DNA from: a virus
Virus record (IMG/VR): IMGVR_UViG_3300030099_005701
Span: 1-38,713 of that record
Strand: one strand, 5' to 3'
DNA: 38,713 nucleotides
Positions 1 through 9,100 of the stretch are shown one piece after another. Numbering within the stretch: the stretch's first letter is position 1; the number at the start of each line of letters is the position of its first letter. The notes beneath the pieces were generated by a model. That model was not told the origin of the DNA. It ran no database searches and saw only the letters and a program-made list of their open reading frames with translations. Made by a program: the position numbers and the translations under genes.

Positions 1-470
1 GGTACATCAACGCAGAGCCTTGCCGAGTCGCACCTCAACGACGCTGTCCGTGACATCCAGAAGCGCGGCTGGTTCTACAACTTCAAGTTCAACGTCACCG
101 TCAGCCCGGCTGGCAATGGCAAGATCGCCGTAAACGCCCTCGAAGGTGGGGCCGAGATCTTCGATGTGGACACGGTCAATGTGGACTCAGCCAAGAACAT
201 CGTGCGGCAGGGCGACAATCTGTTCGACCTGGACAACAACACGGACGTGTTTACAGGATCTCTGAAGATCGCCTACCACTTTGCCGTGGATTTCGACAAG
301 ATGCCCGATGCCTTCCAGGACTGGTCGATTGCCAAGGCCGCGTATGAGTTCGGGTCTGCTTTCTATCCTGACCGCCCGCAGCTCGGCAGAATTCGTGAGG
401 AGCTGCAACTTGCTGAAACGACTGCCCGCCGGCAAGACATCAGCTCGTCAAACACCAACGTACTCAACTC
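1..470. repeat. Left copy of terminal near-identical repeat
   Basis: This stretch aligns without gaps to 38244-38713. I count 22 mismatches, 20 at third codon positions and two giving conservative replacements (Ile/Val, Ser/Ala). The alignment is bounded exactly by the window ends, so this is a wrap-around overlap of a circular or circularly permuted map rather than an ordinary repeat. The repeat unit is about 38,243 bp. Confidence 0.95.
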
Positions 471-528
471 ACAAGCATTGACCCAGGTTCGAGGCAGACC
501 GCGGACACCAGATAGGAGCGTTCACTGA
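1..528 (+). CDS. Tail tubular protein A (T7 gp11-like), 5' end missing
   Basis: This is the C-terminal 175 residues of a T7 gp11-like tail adaptor (gatekeeper), which forms a ring between portal and nozzle. The window opens in frame. The missing 26 N-terminal codons are seen in the second copy of the gene at 38166, giving about 201 residues when joined, against 196 in T7 gp11. Family-like features are an amphipathic helix ending in RGWFYNF, a beta region, then RQGDNLFDLDNNTDVFTG and a helical AKAAYEFGSAF stretch. The stop overlaps the next start by one base. The first 470 bases are 95 per cent identical to the right end of the window. I am confident of the family from pattern and gene order. 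The start lies outside the window. Confidence 0.85.
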   Translation, partial: GTSTQSLAESHLNDAVRDIQKRGWFYNFKFNVTVSPAGNGKIAVNALEGGAEIFDVDTVNVDSAKNIVRQGDNLFDLDNNTDVFTGSLKIAYHFAVDFDKMPDAFQDWSIAKAAYEFGSAFYPDRPQLGRIREELQLAETTARRQDISSSNTNVLNSQALTQVRGRPRTPDRSVH

Positions 529-1172
529 TGGCAGGGAGCGGATACACATTTGTCGAGGCCATCAACGAGGTGGTCGAGGTTATTGGCGAGTTCCCGATGA
601 CTGGCAACACCAAGCCATCGGCCCAGAGCGACACGACCTCGAACTATCGCAGGGCCGAGGATTTCATCGATCGGTTCAACAAGCGCATCCAAAGCCAGGG
701 ATGGCCCGAGAACACCACGGTTGCCAAGAAGTTCACGACTGCAAGCAATGGCGGCAACTTCCAGATTGATCTCACGTCCGCCGGCACGGTGCTGCGTGTC
801 AAGTCAGCCGGCTCTTCGGCTCATCGAGATCTGGTGCTTCGTGTCGATACGGGAGACAGCAACAAGCTCAAGGTGTTTGACGCCAACCGCGACTCGTTCA
901 CCTTCAGCACCGCTGCTGCAGAGGACATCTTCTTGGACGTGGTAACCGAGCTGGCGTTCGAGAACCTGACGCCACACCTCCAGGACGTGATCATCAGCCA
1001 GGCCAAGATCGCCTTCCAGAGGCGACTGCAAGGCAACATGAACATGGACGGCGCTCTGAACAGCGAGTATGTACAGGCGGAGGCGCAGGCCCCCCGGAAC
1101 GCTCCGGACATCGAGCAGCCCTTCAACACCAGGCCCATGATCCCGGGTATGGGCGGCAAGAAGGAAGACTGA
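528..1172 (+). CDS. Second tail tubular A-like protein (gp11 paralog)
   Basis: This 214-residue protein follows the first gp11-like gene with a one-base stop/start overlap and an AGGAG ribosome site about 10 bases upstream. It follows the same plan as its neighbour: an N-terminal AINEVVEVIGEFPM resembling the first copy's AVNDILRRLGRPPV, a helix ending in a QGW motif, a beta region with LRVDTGDSNKLKVFDANRD, and a C-terminal ELAFENLTPHLQDVI helix. It is probably a diverged paralog that contributes to the adaptor ring or replaces another joining protein. Sequence similarity between the two is low, so a distinct head-completion role is possible. Confidence 0.65.
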   Translation: MAGSGYTFVEAINEVVEVIGEFPMTGNTKPSAQSDTTSNYRRAEDFIDRFNKRIQSQGWPENTTVAKKFTTASNGGNFQIDLTSAGTVLRVKSAGSSAHRDLVLRVDTGDSNKLKVFDANRDSFTFSTAAAEDIFLDVVTELAFENLTPHLQDVIISQAKIAFQRRLQGNMNMDGALNSEYVQAEAQAPRNAPDIEQPFNTRPMIPGMGGKKED

Positions 1173-1173
1173 C

Positions 1174-3564
1174 TTGGCAACCCAAAGATTTGTCGAGAAG
1201 CTTCAGAGCCTCGCGCAAGGGATCTCCCAACAGCAGCAGTCACTGAGATACAAAGGCCAGCTTGAAGACGCCTTGAACGTCGATCTGTCCGTCGTGGATG
1301 GTGCTCGGAAGCGGCCTGGTGGGTTTACCTTGGCAGAAGTTGGAGGAGCCGACCCCAACCGGACATACCGAATGCACCGGATTGAGCGTGACGATTTGGA
1401 GGAATACGCCGTCGTCTACGGTCGCGACTTACTCAAGGTCGTGGACCTTACCAGCGGCACGGAAGCTTCTGTCATTATTGGCGACACAGAGGCACAGGAT
1501 TACCTAGCCGAAAACAATGCAGAAGCCGACGATTTGCGGTTTGTCACAATTGCCGACACAACTTTCATCCTTAACACGAAAAGACCAACGAGGCTGGAAG
1601 TAGGGTCGGACGGCGCAAATATCGACAGTAATCGTATGCCGGTTCGACTGGTTCGCACGTCACTAAGCCCACTGGAGTTCACCCTCAGCAAGAGCACGTT
1701 TAAAGGCCGCGGTTTCCAGCAACAAGTTCTTCAAGCTGACACCGGCACAGTCACTGGCGGCACCTTTGCTCTGCACTTTCTTGAAACAACCCGCGCAATC
1801 CCCTTCGATGCCAACTCCAGTACTGTTCAGGAAGAGCTCGAAGGAAACGGCCTGCTTTCCGGCTCAAATGTGATTGACGGTCTCAATGCGTTCCCATTTG
1901 GAAAAGTCATCTGCACAGGGGGCCCACTCCCAGACAAGCCCATATTCATCAACATCAGCAAGGACGTTGAAGTTGACACGCTAATTACGGTGCCAAATCA
2001 ACCGAATGGCGGCACCTACAAGGTAACGCAAGGCAGTGACGAAAGAGATCCCGCACCGGAGTTCATCCGGCTTGGCCTTCCAATTCGTGACATCGGATTT
2101 TTCAGAAACAGACTGTGTCTGGCCTCTGACGAGTTCATGTCATTTTCAAGGTCTGACGATCTATTTGCCTTCTACCTTGGCGAACCCATAGCCATCACTG
2201 ACGCAGACCCGATCGAGCTGCAACTGTCCTCGACTGGTGTCAACGTCATCGACTTCTTGGTGCCGTATAGAAACTCCATACTGGCTTCAACTCAGAGCGG
2301 GCAGCAGTTTCAGCTAACCAGCGATGACACTTTTACCCCGTCAACCGCGGCCGTCACCCCCACGACCAGGTACAGCACGCAGAAGGTTCGCCCTGTTCTC
2401 AACGGTTCAAATCTGTACATGGCTGGTTCGTCAAATGGGTTCAGCACGCTCTTGGAGTACTTCTTCAGCGATGCTTCTGCATCGGATCAGGCCGTCAATG
2501 TTTCACAGCACGTTGATGCCTTGATACCACCCGATGTTGTACGCATGGTCACGACTAACACGACGGACGCGGTGTACATGCTGCCAACTCTGGATGGTGA
2601 CATAACCGACGGATCGATCATCGTGAGCAATCAGACAGGGACTTGGAGCGATGGGTCCACTTGGGTCGGAGGAGTATCGCCTCAACCGAGCGACACTTGC
2701 ATCATTGCAAGCAACCATGTGGTGACCTTTACAGGGTACGCTTCCAACAACACGTTTGTGTCGCGGCAGAATGCACCTGGATTGGTCAGTAGAATTTTCG
2801 CCTACCGATGGTACGACGCTGGCGAGCAACGCAAGCAGAGTGCATGGGCCAGGTGGGACTTCGAGGGCGACAGTATCCAAGACGCGATTTGCATAGACGA
2901 CGACCTGTTCTTAATGCGTCGGCAAACCAGCCTGTCGAATCAGTCTACATTCTTGAAGATTGATCGGCTGGCTCTTGCACAAACCACAAAGTCCGATGGC
3001 AACGCCGGCCGGCGTGTGCACATGGATCACACCATTGACGCCACTGGTACATTTTCGGATGAATTAAATCAAACCACCTTCACGCTAACTGCGGCGCAAT
3101 CCGATACGTCCTACGACACCATTGTCAAATCCGACGGGACAGAAGTCACAGGGTTTACCAACAACAGCTCGGCGAACCCACCTAACATCGTGGCATCCGG
3201 CAATCACGCTGGCCTGGTTCAAATCGGGCGAAAGGTGAAATCTTCTATCGTTCTCAGTCAGGTTTTCCCAAGGACGCCGCAGGGTGAGCCCTTGGACGAC
3301 GGCCGGCTCACGCTGAGAAAAGCCGTGGTTGCACACAGGAATTCGGGCCCATACACCGTCACGGTCGCACAGCCGAGCCTGCCCAACTTTGTGCCCAGCA
3401 GAGTTGCGAATGCCGGCTCGACGACTGTGGGGACAGACGAAGTGACTGTCCCCCTGAACGGACGATCTGACGACCTCACAATCACCATTGAATCGAACAA
3501 CAGTTACCCAGCAACCTTCTCGTCGGTCGAGTACCACGGGGAGTACAACACGATTACGGAGTAG
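1174..3564 (+). CDS. Tail tubular protein B / nozzle (T7 gp12-like)
   Basis: At 796 residues it is almost the same length as T7 gp12 (794), the hexameric nozzle of short-tailed phages. The N-terminus has the family pattern SLAQGISQQQQSLRYKGQ followed by KRPGGF. A later RIFAYRWYDAGEQRKQSAWARW segment matches the conserved gp12 beta-propeller region. I chose the TTG at 1174 because the conserved N-terminus starts there and an AAGGA site lies about 9 bases upstream. Around residues 485-525 there is an apparent insertion with TWSDGSTWVGG, Pro and Asp, then HVVTF, resembling small carbohydrate-binding or adhesin modules. Codon use is richer in A/T than in the terminase or early genes. Confidence 0.9.
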   Translation: MATQRFVEKLQSLAQGISQQQQSLRYKGQLEDALNVDLSVVDGARKRPGGFTLAEVGGADPNRTYRMHRIERDDLEEYAVVYGRDLLKVVDLTSGTEASVIIGDTEAQDYLAENNAEADDLRFVTIADTTFILNTKRPTRLEVGSDGANIDSNRMPVRLVRTSLSPLEFTLSKSTFKGRGFQQQVLQADTGTVTGGTFALHFLETTRAIPFDANSSTVQEELEGNGLLSGSNVIDGLNAFPFGKVICTGGPLPDKPIFINISKDVEVDTLITVPNQPNGGTYKVTQGSDERDPAPEFIRLGLPIRDIGFFRNRLCLASDEFMSFSRSDDLFAFYLGEPIAITDADPIELQLSSTGVNVIDFLVPYRNSILASTQSGQQFQLTSDDTFTPSTAAVTPTTRYSTQKVRPVLNGSNLYMAGSSNGFSTLLEYFFSDASASDQAVNVSQHVDALIPPDVVRMVTTNTTDAVYMLPTLDGDITDGSIIVSNQTGTWSDGSTWVGGVSPQPSDTCIIASNHVVTFTGYASNNTFVSRQNAPGLVSRIFAYRWYDAGEQRKQSAWARWDFEGDSIQDAICIDDDLFLMRRQTSLSNQSTFLKIDRLALAQTTKSDGNAGRRVHMDHTIDATGTFSDELNQTTFTLTAAQSDTSYDTIVKSDGTEVTGFTNNSSANPPNIVASGNHAGLVQIGRKVKSSIVLSQVFPRTPQGEPLDDGRLTLRKAVVAHRNSGPYTVTVAQPSLPNFVPSRVANAGSTTVGTDEVTVPLNGRSDDLTITIESNNSYPATFSSVEYHGEYNTITE

Positions 3565-3566
3565 TC

Positions 3567-4103
3567 ATGGGAGCACCACAATTGGTGGGAGGGATGGCAG
3601 TTGCAGGCGCAGCCACCTCCCTCATGCAAGCCCAGCAGCAAAACAAAGCTGCACAGGGGCTGGCTGACAATGCCATCAGCACCACCAGGCTGCGTAACGA
3701 AAGTTTGCTGGAGAGGGAGAGGATTATGTCTGGGCGGATTAAAAAGAAAGCTGACCAGGACCGACTTTCAGCGGCACGCGCTACTGCACTCGAGGCAGGG
3801 TCTCGTGTCGTCGCTGCTGCCGGCCGCGGAACCACCGCGGCGTCCGGATCAGCTGCCCGCGGGATTGCCGACGCATTGTTCCGAGGCCAGTCTGTACAGG
3901 AAAGCATCGCTGACAACTATGACACAGACATAGAAAGTCTCCGCCAACAGACCCTGAGCGGTCAGATTGAGAATCAGGCGACGTTGATGTCTGCGTTGGG
4001 CCAAGCTGAGTCAATGGCTCAGAGCCCTCTTCTTGCCGGGATTACTGGAGCAATGTCTGGGGCTAGTGCGGGTGCCGGCGTAAGCACAGGTTTGGGGCTT
4101 TAG
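3567..4103 (+). CDS. Internal virion protein, gp14-like
   Basis: This 178-residue protein lies between the nozzle and the two large internal virion proteins, the position of gp14 in T7-like genomes. It is rich in Ala, Gly and Gln. It has a hydrophobic Gly/Ala N-terminus (VGGMAVAGAATSLMQAQQQ), a long helical basic middle with an AGRGTTAASGSAARG turn, and a Gly/Ala/Ser-rich hydrophobic C-terminus. T7 gp14 is ejected first and forms the outer-membrane pore. The assignment rests on size, composition and position rather than on a motif. Confidence 0.6.
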   Translation: MGAPQLVGGMAVAGAATSLMQAQQQNKAAQGLADNAISTTRLRNESLLERERIMSGRIKKKADQDRLSAARATALEAGSRVVAAAGRGTTAASGSAARGIADALFRGQSVQESIADNYDTDIESLRQQTLSGQIENQATLMSALGQAESMAQSPLLAGITGAMSGASAGAGVSTGLGL

Positions 4104-4105
4104 TG

Positions 4106-6124
4106 ATGGCAAAGATTGCATTGAATCGCGGCGTGAGAAGGAATGACACACGCATCCAGCAGCTCGATCCAGCATCAGTTGCCGTAAGTCTTGGATCGTT
4201 CAGAGTTGCCAACCCAACTTTTGTGCGACCTGGTGTCAGCAACACGGGTAGGCAGCTGCAGGAAGCTATGACAGCAATTGGACGGTTTGCCGCCACAGAT
4301 CCGCTGGGTGCAACGGCGGAAAAGCAAGAGACTGACCGAGCTGCACAGGCCGCACAGATGGGCGATGCACGCATGGCGGCGATGCAAGATGCCATGGCAA
4401 TATCTCGCATTTTCTCCGAGGACACCCTCGACAAGGAGATTTTCCAAGAAGCTTCGCCGCTCACGGATGGCACGCAAACAATGGAAGAAACCGTGTTGGA
4501 TCTTCTGAGCCAGGCTCGGAGCCAAGGGCAGCCTCCTGAAGTTGCTCTGGGCGTCTTTGTGCGCGACCAGATAAATGCGACAATCGATGGCCTACCAACG
4601 GGTTCTCGAGAAATGTACCAGCAGGTATACGCCGAGAAGTACTTTCCGACCGTGTTGGAAGCTGCATCGAATTGGTACAACGGCCGGGTTGATGAGGAGC
4701 AGAGCCAGCTGCGTCTTGGGGTGGCCTCCGGCATGGCGGCTGGAGACGACATGTTTGGCACGCCGGCAGCTCTTGCCAAAGCCACGAGAAACCCGGACAG
4801 CCCAATCTTTGCAATGGACTCCCGGCAGGCCGACACAGTGTTTGTTTCTGCCGCTGGTATTGCCGAGAATATCGGTAACTACCAGCGAGCTATAACCCTG
4901 TTGGAGCGAGTGCCGCCGAGCCGCCGCGATGCGAAGTGGCACCAGGCACGGGAGTCGGCCCGCGATGGCGAGCTTGACGCCTACGAGGGCGGCTTGCTGG
5001 ACACCCTAATCGCAGGTGGTGACGTTTCTGGTTACGTTTCCCGGTTCGAGCGACCCTTCACATTGGTGCAGCGAGGACCAGGTGTGTCCCGGGAGTACGG
5101 AGACATACCGGAGCAAAACTCTGAAACCGTTGCCGCCTTCGAGTCCGCTCTCACCGCTTACACCAGGTCGCCGGACGTGAGTCCTGCACAGATGCGGATC
5201 ACCATTGGAAACCTGGCTGCCCGTGTGTCTGGGCCTGCCAAGTCTCGAGCACTGGCCGCACTTGACAGAATCCCGACACCAGAATCAGAACTCAGGCTCT
5301 TGCAAGACGCACGAAAGAAGGTGGACCTCAGAGCCGAGGGTGACATGCTGACCTTGCTGTTAGACGGAACTCTGACCTATGAAGGCGGCACAATCGGCAA
5401 GGACGACGAATCAGGTGTCCGAACCATGCTCAAGGCAAAGTACGGCCAGCAGCACGGCGATCGCCTGTTTGTGCAATACATAGAGTTGCGTGATTCAGAC
5501 ACTTTCGCAAAGCAGGGCAACACCAACCAACAAGCGGTAACGTTCGCCGGCTTGCAGAATCGCATGCGGTCCGCCGATGGGTCACAGGGAATGCCACCAG
5601 AAGCTGCACGCGAGATGATCCTGGGCGAAGCACTAGCCAAGCTCAGGGCAGGCGAGATTGATCTGGGCCAGTACAACAAGCTCTACGGCATGATCGAGTC
5701 TGAGAAAAAGTTCGACGCCGAGAGATATCCAGGCGAAGTCGCCGAGGTGTCCAACGCCATTCGCGGAACGTTTGCGGCAGCCGCAGGCTTGCAAATGACG
5801 GATGGCATAGCGCCCGACTTGAATTTTGGGGTCCAAACCACGTCTGCAGATCCATTTGCTACTGCTGCCAGCCGGTCACTCGAGCAACGATTCCGCAAGG
5901 AATGGAGGGCGTGGGCACGATCCAACGCTGGTCTCATGACGGAAAACATGCAGCTATACGAAGAGCGGCGGTCTGCATGGCTTGAACAGAAGTTAGAGCA
6001 GTATGCCACAGCCGCTGTCGAGATCGGGGTCATGTACTCCAAGGATGCGTACAAGGACCGAAACGGCAAGTCTGCCGGATTGAGCCCTGTCACGACGTAC
6101 AAATTCACAACCACCCAGGAATAG
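4106..6124 (+). CDS. Internal virion protein, gp15-like
   Basis: This 672-residue, mostly helical, charged protein lies between the gp14-like gene and the giant gp16-like gene. T7 gp15 is 747 residues and forms the periplasmic part of the DNA ejection channel. No enzymatic motif is visible. Long helices with repeated Ala, Arg and Glu (for example QTMEETVLDLLSQARSQGQ and KSRALAALDRIPTPESELRL) fit the helical architecture of gp15. A GTG at 4103 is the other possible start. I prefer the ATG at 4106, just after the preceding stop. Function is inferred from order and size. Confidence 0.6.
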   Translation: MAKIALNRGVRRNDTRIQQLDPASVAVSLGSFRVANPTFVRPGVSNTGRQLQEAMTAIGRFAATDPLGATAEKQETDRAAQAAQMGDARMAAMQDAMAISRIFSEDTLDKEIFQEASPLTDGTQTMEETVLDLLSQARSQGQPPEVALGVFVRDQINATIDGLPTGSREMYQQVYAEKYFPTVLEAASNWYNGRVDEEQSQLRLGVASGMAAGDDMFGTPAALAKATRNPDSPIFAMDSRQADTVFVSAAGIAENIGNYQRAITLLERVPPSRRDAKWHQARESARDGELDAYEGGLLDTLIAGGDVSGYVSRFERPFTLVQRGPGVSREYGDIPEQNSETVAAFESALTAYTRSPDVSPAQMRITIGNLAARVSGPAKSRALAALDRIPTPESELRLLQDARKKVDLRAEGDMLTLLLDGTLTYEGGTIGKDDESGVRTMLKAKYGQQHGDRLFVQYIELRDSDTFAKQGNTNQQAVTFAGLQNRMRSADGSQGMPPEAAREMILGEALAKLRAGEIDLGQYNKLYGMIESEKKFDAERYPGEVAEVSNAIRGTFAAAAGLQMTDGIAPDLNFGVQTTSADPFATAASRSLEQRFRKEWRAWARSNAGLMTENMQLYEERRSAWLEQKLEQYATAAVEIGVMYSKDAYKDRNGKSAGLSPVTTYKFTTTQE

Positions 6125-6127
6125 TCC

Positions 6128-9100
6128 ATGAGCTTAATGCCCACCCCTTCGGATCCAAGGGAACAGTCCAGCGCAGATCCAACCGGCCAGGTGACGCTCG
6201 AAGAAATGCTTCGCAAAAACGGGTACGGCGAAGAAGAAATTGTCCGTTTGTCGGAAGAAGCTGCGGCGAATGAGCAACGATTTGGCTTCCTGCGTAACCC
6301 CACCGAAGGATTGCTTCCGGATCCGCAGCAGCTAGAGGAACGACTCCTCCGGGCCGAAAGGCCGGGAATTGGCGCAGCAACGCCCGAACAGGTGGCGGCC
6401 CAGCAAAAGATCGAAGACAGGGAAGAGTGGCTCAAGGGTGCGTTTGGCCCCTACCACCCTGACGACACCGTAGGCATGAAGGCTTTCAACAGCCTGTGGT
6501 ACGGCTACTCCCAGTCCGGAGCGGTGTTGCCTGGCGTTCAGAACGCCATACGAGAGGTGCCGTTCGTCGGACCAACCGTTGGAGCAGTATTCAGTGGTGC
6601 CGAGCGTGGTGCAATTTCCATCAACAACTTGATCGGCGGCATATTCGGCATCGACCTGGACTATCTGCCAACGCCCGAAGAAAAGCAAAGAGAGCTGACC
6701 GAGCTGGGCACCCTGGGCAAGCTGGTCGAGGGCGTGACGCAGTTTGCGTTTGTCGCCGTTCCGGTAGCTGCATCGACGCCTGGCGGCTGGGGTGCGTGGC
6801 TCACAACCGCTGCGGCTGGCGCGGTTGCAGACGCCAGCGCATTCGACCCACGCACCGGCAACATTTCGACGATGGCGCGGCAGATGTTCCCGAACAGCCC
6901 GGTGGACAAGTACCTCGCGTTTACAGACAGCAAGGAGATTTACGAGCTGACTGGCAACCAGTGGTACGCCCGCGGTATGGCAATGGCCGAAGGGTTTGTG
7001 ATTGGCGAGGCCGCTGGACTGACCTTGGGTGGTGCTATCGGTGGTCTTCGTGCAATCAAGCACTTGGGTGATGACATTGCCCTGGAAGCCAGCCCGCTCG
7101 GAACACCGGGCGGTGCCGGCGGCATACTCAACGACTTCAACCTGCCCGAAGACTTGGCAGGACGGCAGATTAACCAGCAGGCTGCCCAGGCAATACTCAA
7201 GCTCAAGAATTTGACACTGGCTAGAAACGCTAGGGCGCAGGCTCTCAAGACGCAGAACCCCGGCATCACGCTGGAAGAGTTGTATGACACCCTCAGCCGT
7301 GAGTTTTCTGAAATCGCCGAGCAGCCAATCGATCTGCAACGTGAGGCGTGGGCCGGCGTGATGGAAGCAATCACTCGTGATAAGCCCGGAGCGGTCAGGA
7401 TTGGCGAGTGGCGACGACTTGCAAAGCAGATCGATCCCAACAAGGTTTACCTCCAGCCGGGGGGAACCCACCAGGTCTTTATCGAGTCCTTGCCACCTGC
7501 TGCCAACGAGCTGTTCCAAAGAACTGGCAGTGCTGCAGCCGTGCGATCGTCTAGGAACATGGGCGAGGGCAGACTCAGCGATGACATGAAGTCAAAGCTG
7601 GATGGCTTTGTACAGAAGAACGGGCTGAATGATGAGCAAGCCAAGCAGGTCGAGGAATCCCTGCGTAATCGACTTCGTGACTATCCTACTGAGGAGTGGT
7701 CAGAGCTCGAGCTTGAAAGCCTGGGTTTTGCAGCGGGCAAGAAAAAGTACAACGATACTGGCAAGCCCAACGTTGATGCCAAGTTCAAGGGGCAACGATA
7801 CACGTTTTCACTTGCTGATCCGAGGGACGCTACATCGAAACCCCTGCGCCGCGGCCAAGCCGAATACACCGCTCGGGTGAACACTCTCGCAGAAGGGATT
7901 CTTGAGGACGTTGAAGACTCCATGCGTGTTGTAGACGACGCAACCGCAACAACACAGGACCGACTTGCAGCCAAGACGGTCATGAACGCACAGTCCTGGT
8001 ATCAGGCCATGCGTAACCGGCTTGGTCGTGAATGGGGCCAACTCGCGCCAACTTTCGCGGAACTGCTTGGGGGGTTGTCTCCAAGAACCAACGTGCGCGA
8101 AAACTTTGCCCACGCGGTAGAAGTAATACAGCACTACTCACGAGGGGACTACGACGAGATCATTGAGCGGTACATACGGTTCCGGCTGGACGGCGATAAG
8201 ACATATGCCGACTGGATCAAGGGCGGTAACCCTGTCATACAAGCCGGCGGAAAAGTTGCCCCAATCAACAAGGCCGACAACACTCTCAAGCAGTACGGGA
8301 TCAACACATCCCGAGTGATGGACATCTTGGCGGACCAGTGGTACTCCACCAAGTTTGCCACCCCTGAACAGCGGGCAACGCTTGAAGGCGCACCCAAAGC
8401 ATTGAACTTCACTGGGAACCTTAGCGGGCAATCTATTGCCGCAACCATTGACGTTTGGGCAGCCCGCATGCTGCAACGCCTGTCCGGCGGCAAGGCTATC
8501 CCACCCACAGTTGAGGGTGCTGTGAAGGGCAACTTCATCTCCCGAGCTGGCAAAGAAAAGTTCGGGCTTGATCCTGCAACAACTGGAGCCGCAGGCGCAG
8601 AGTTTGGTATGGGTCAGGACGCATTTGTTGCAGCGGTAAAGTTGCTGCGTGAAAAGTATCCTGACAAGTTTGCAGGGCTTGGACCCGACGACCTGCAAGC
8701 CATGATGTGGCTGTACGAAAAGCAAAGGGTGTGGGGACCCAAGGGTTGGACCAATATACAAGGGGGAGCCGGTTCGTTTGACTTGGAAGCTGACCTTCTC
8801 ATGGGTGCGCCTGAGGATTTGAGCGATGCCGGCATGCGAGCTCGAGGTATCGACCCAGAGGCTGATCAGCCTGGCCGCGTGGTGGTAGGCGCATCTGCGA
8901 TTACAGACCAGCCACGCACTCCGTTGGCCGACACGGGCTACACCGTGCAAAGGATGCCGACACCCGTAGAGGAAGAAAAGATTCTGGCCGACGCTCAGGC
9001 AGCCCTTAGCGCAGACAACACCGCAGTCGCGTTCACGATGGGCAGAAACACTGGGGTGTTCCTGGACAACGCCGAGGACTCGGTGTTCATCGAAGCGACC

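Noticed and set aside
1-470. True terminal redundancy of the packaged genome
   Set aside because: Physical terminal repeats in one phage genome are expected to be identical. Here the copies differ at 22 sites and end exactly at the contig limits inside a gene.
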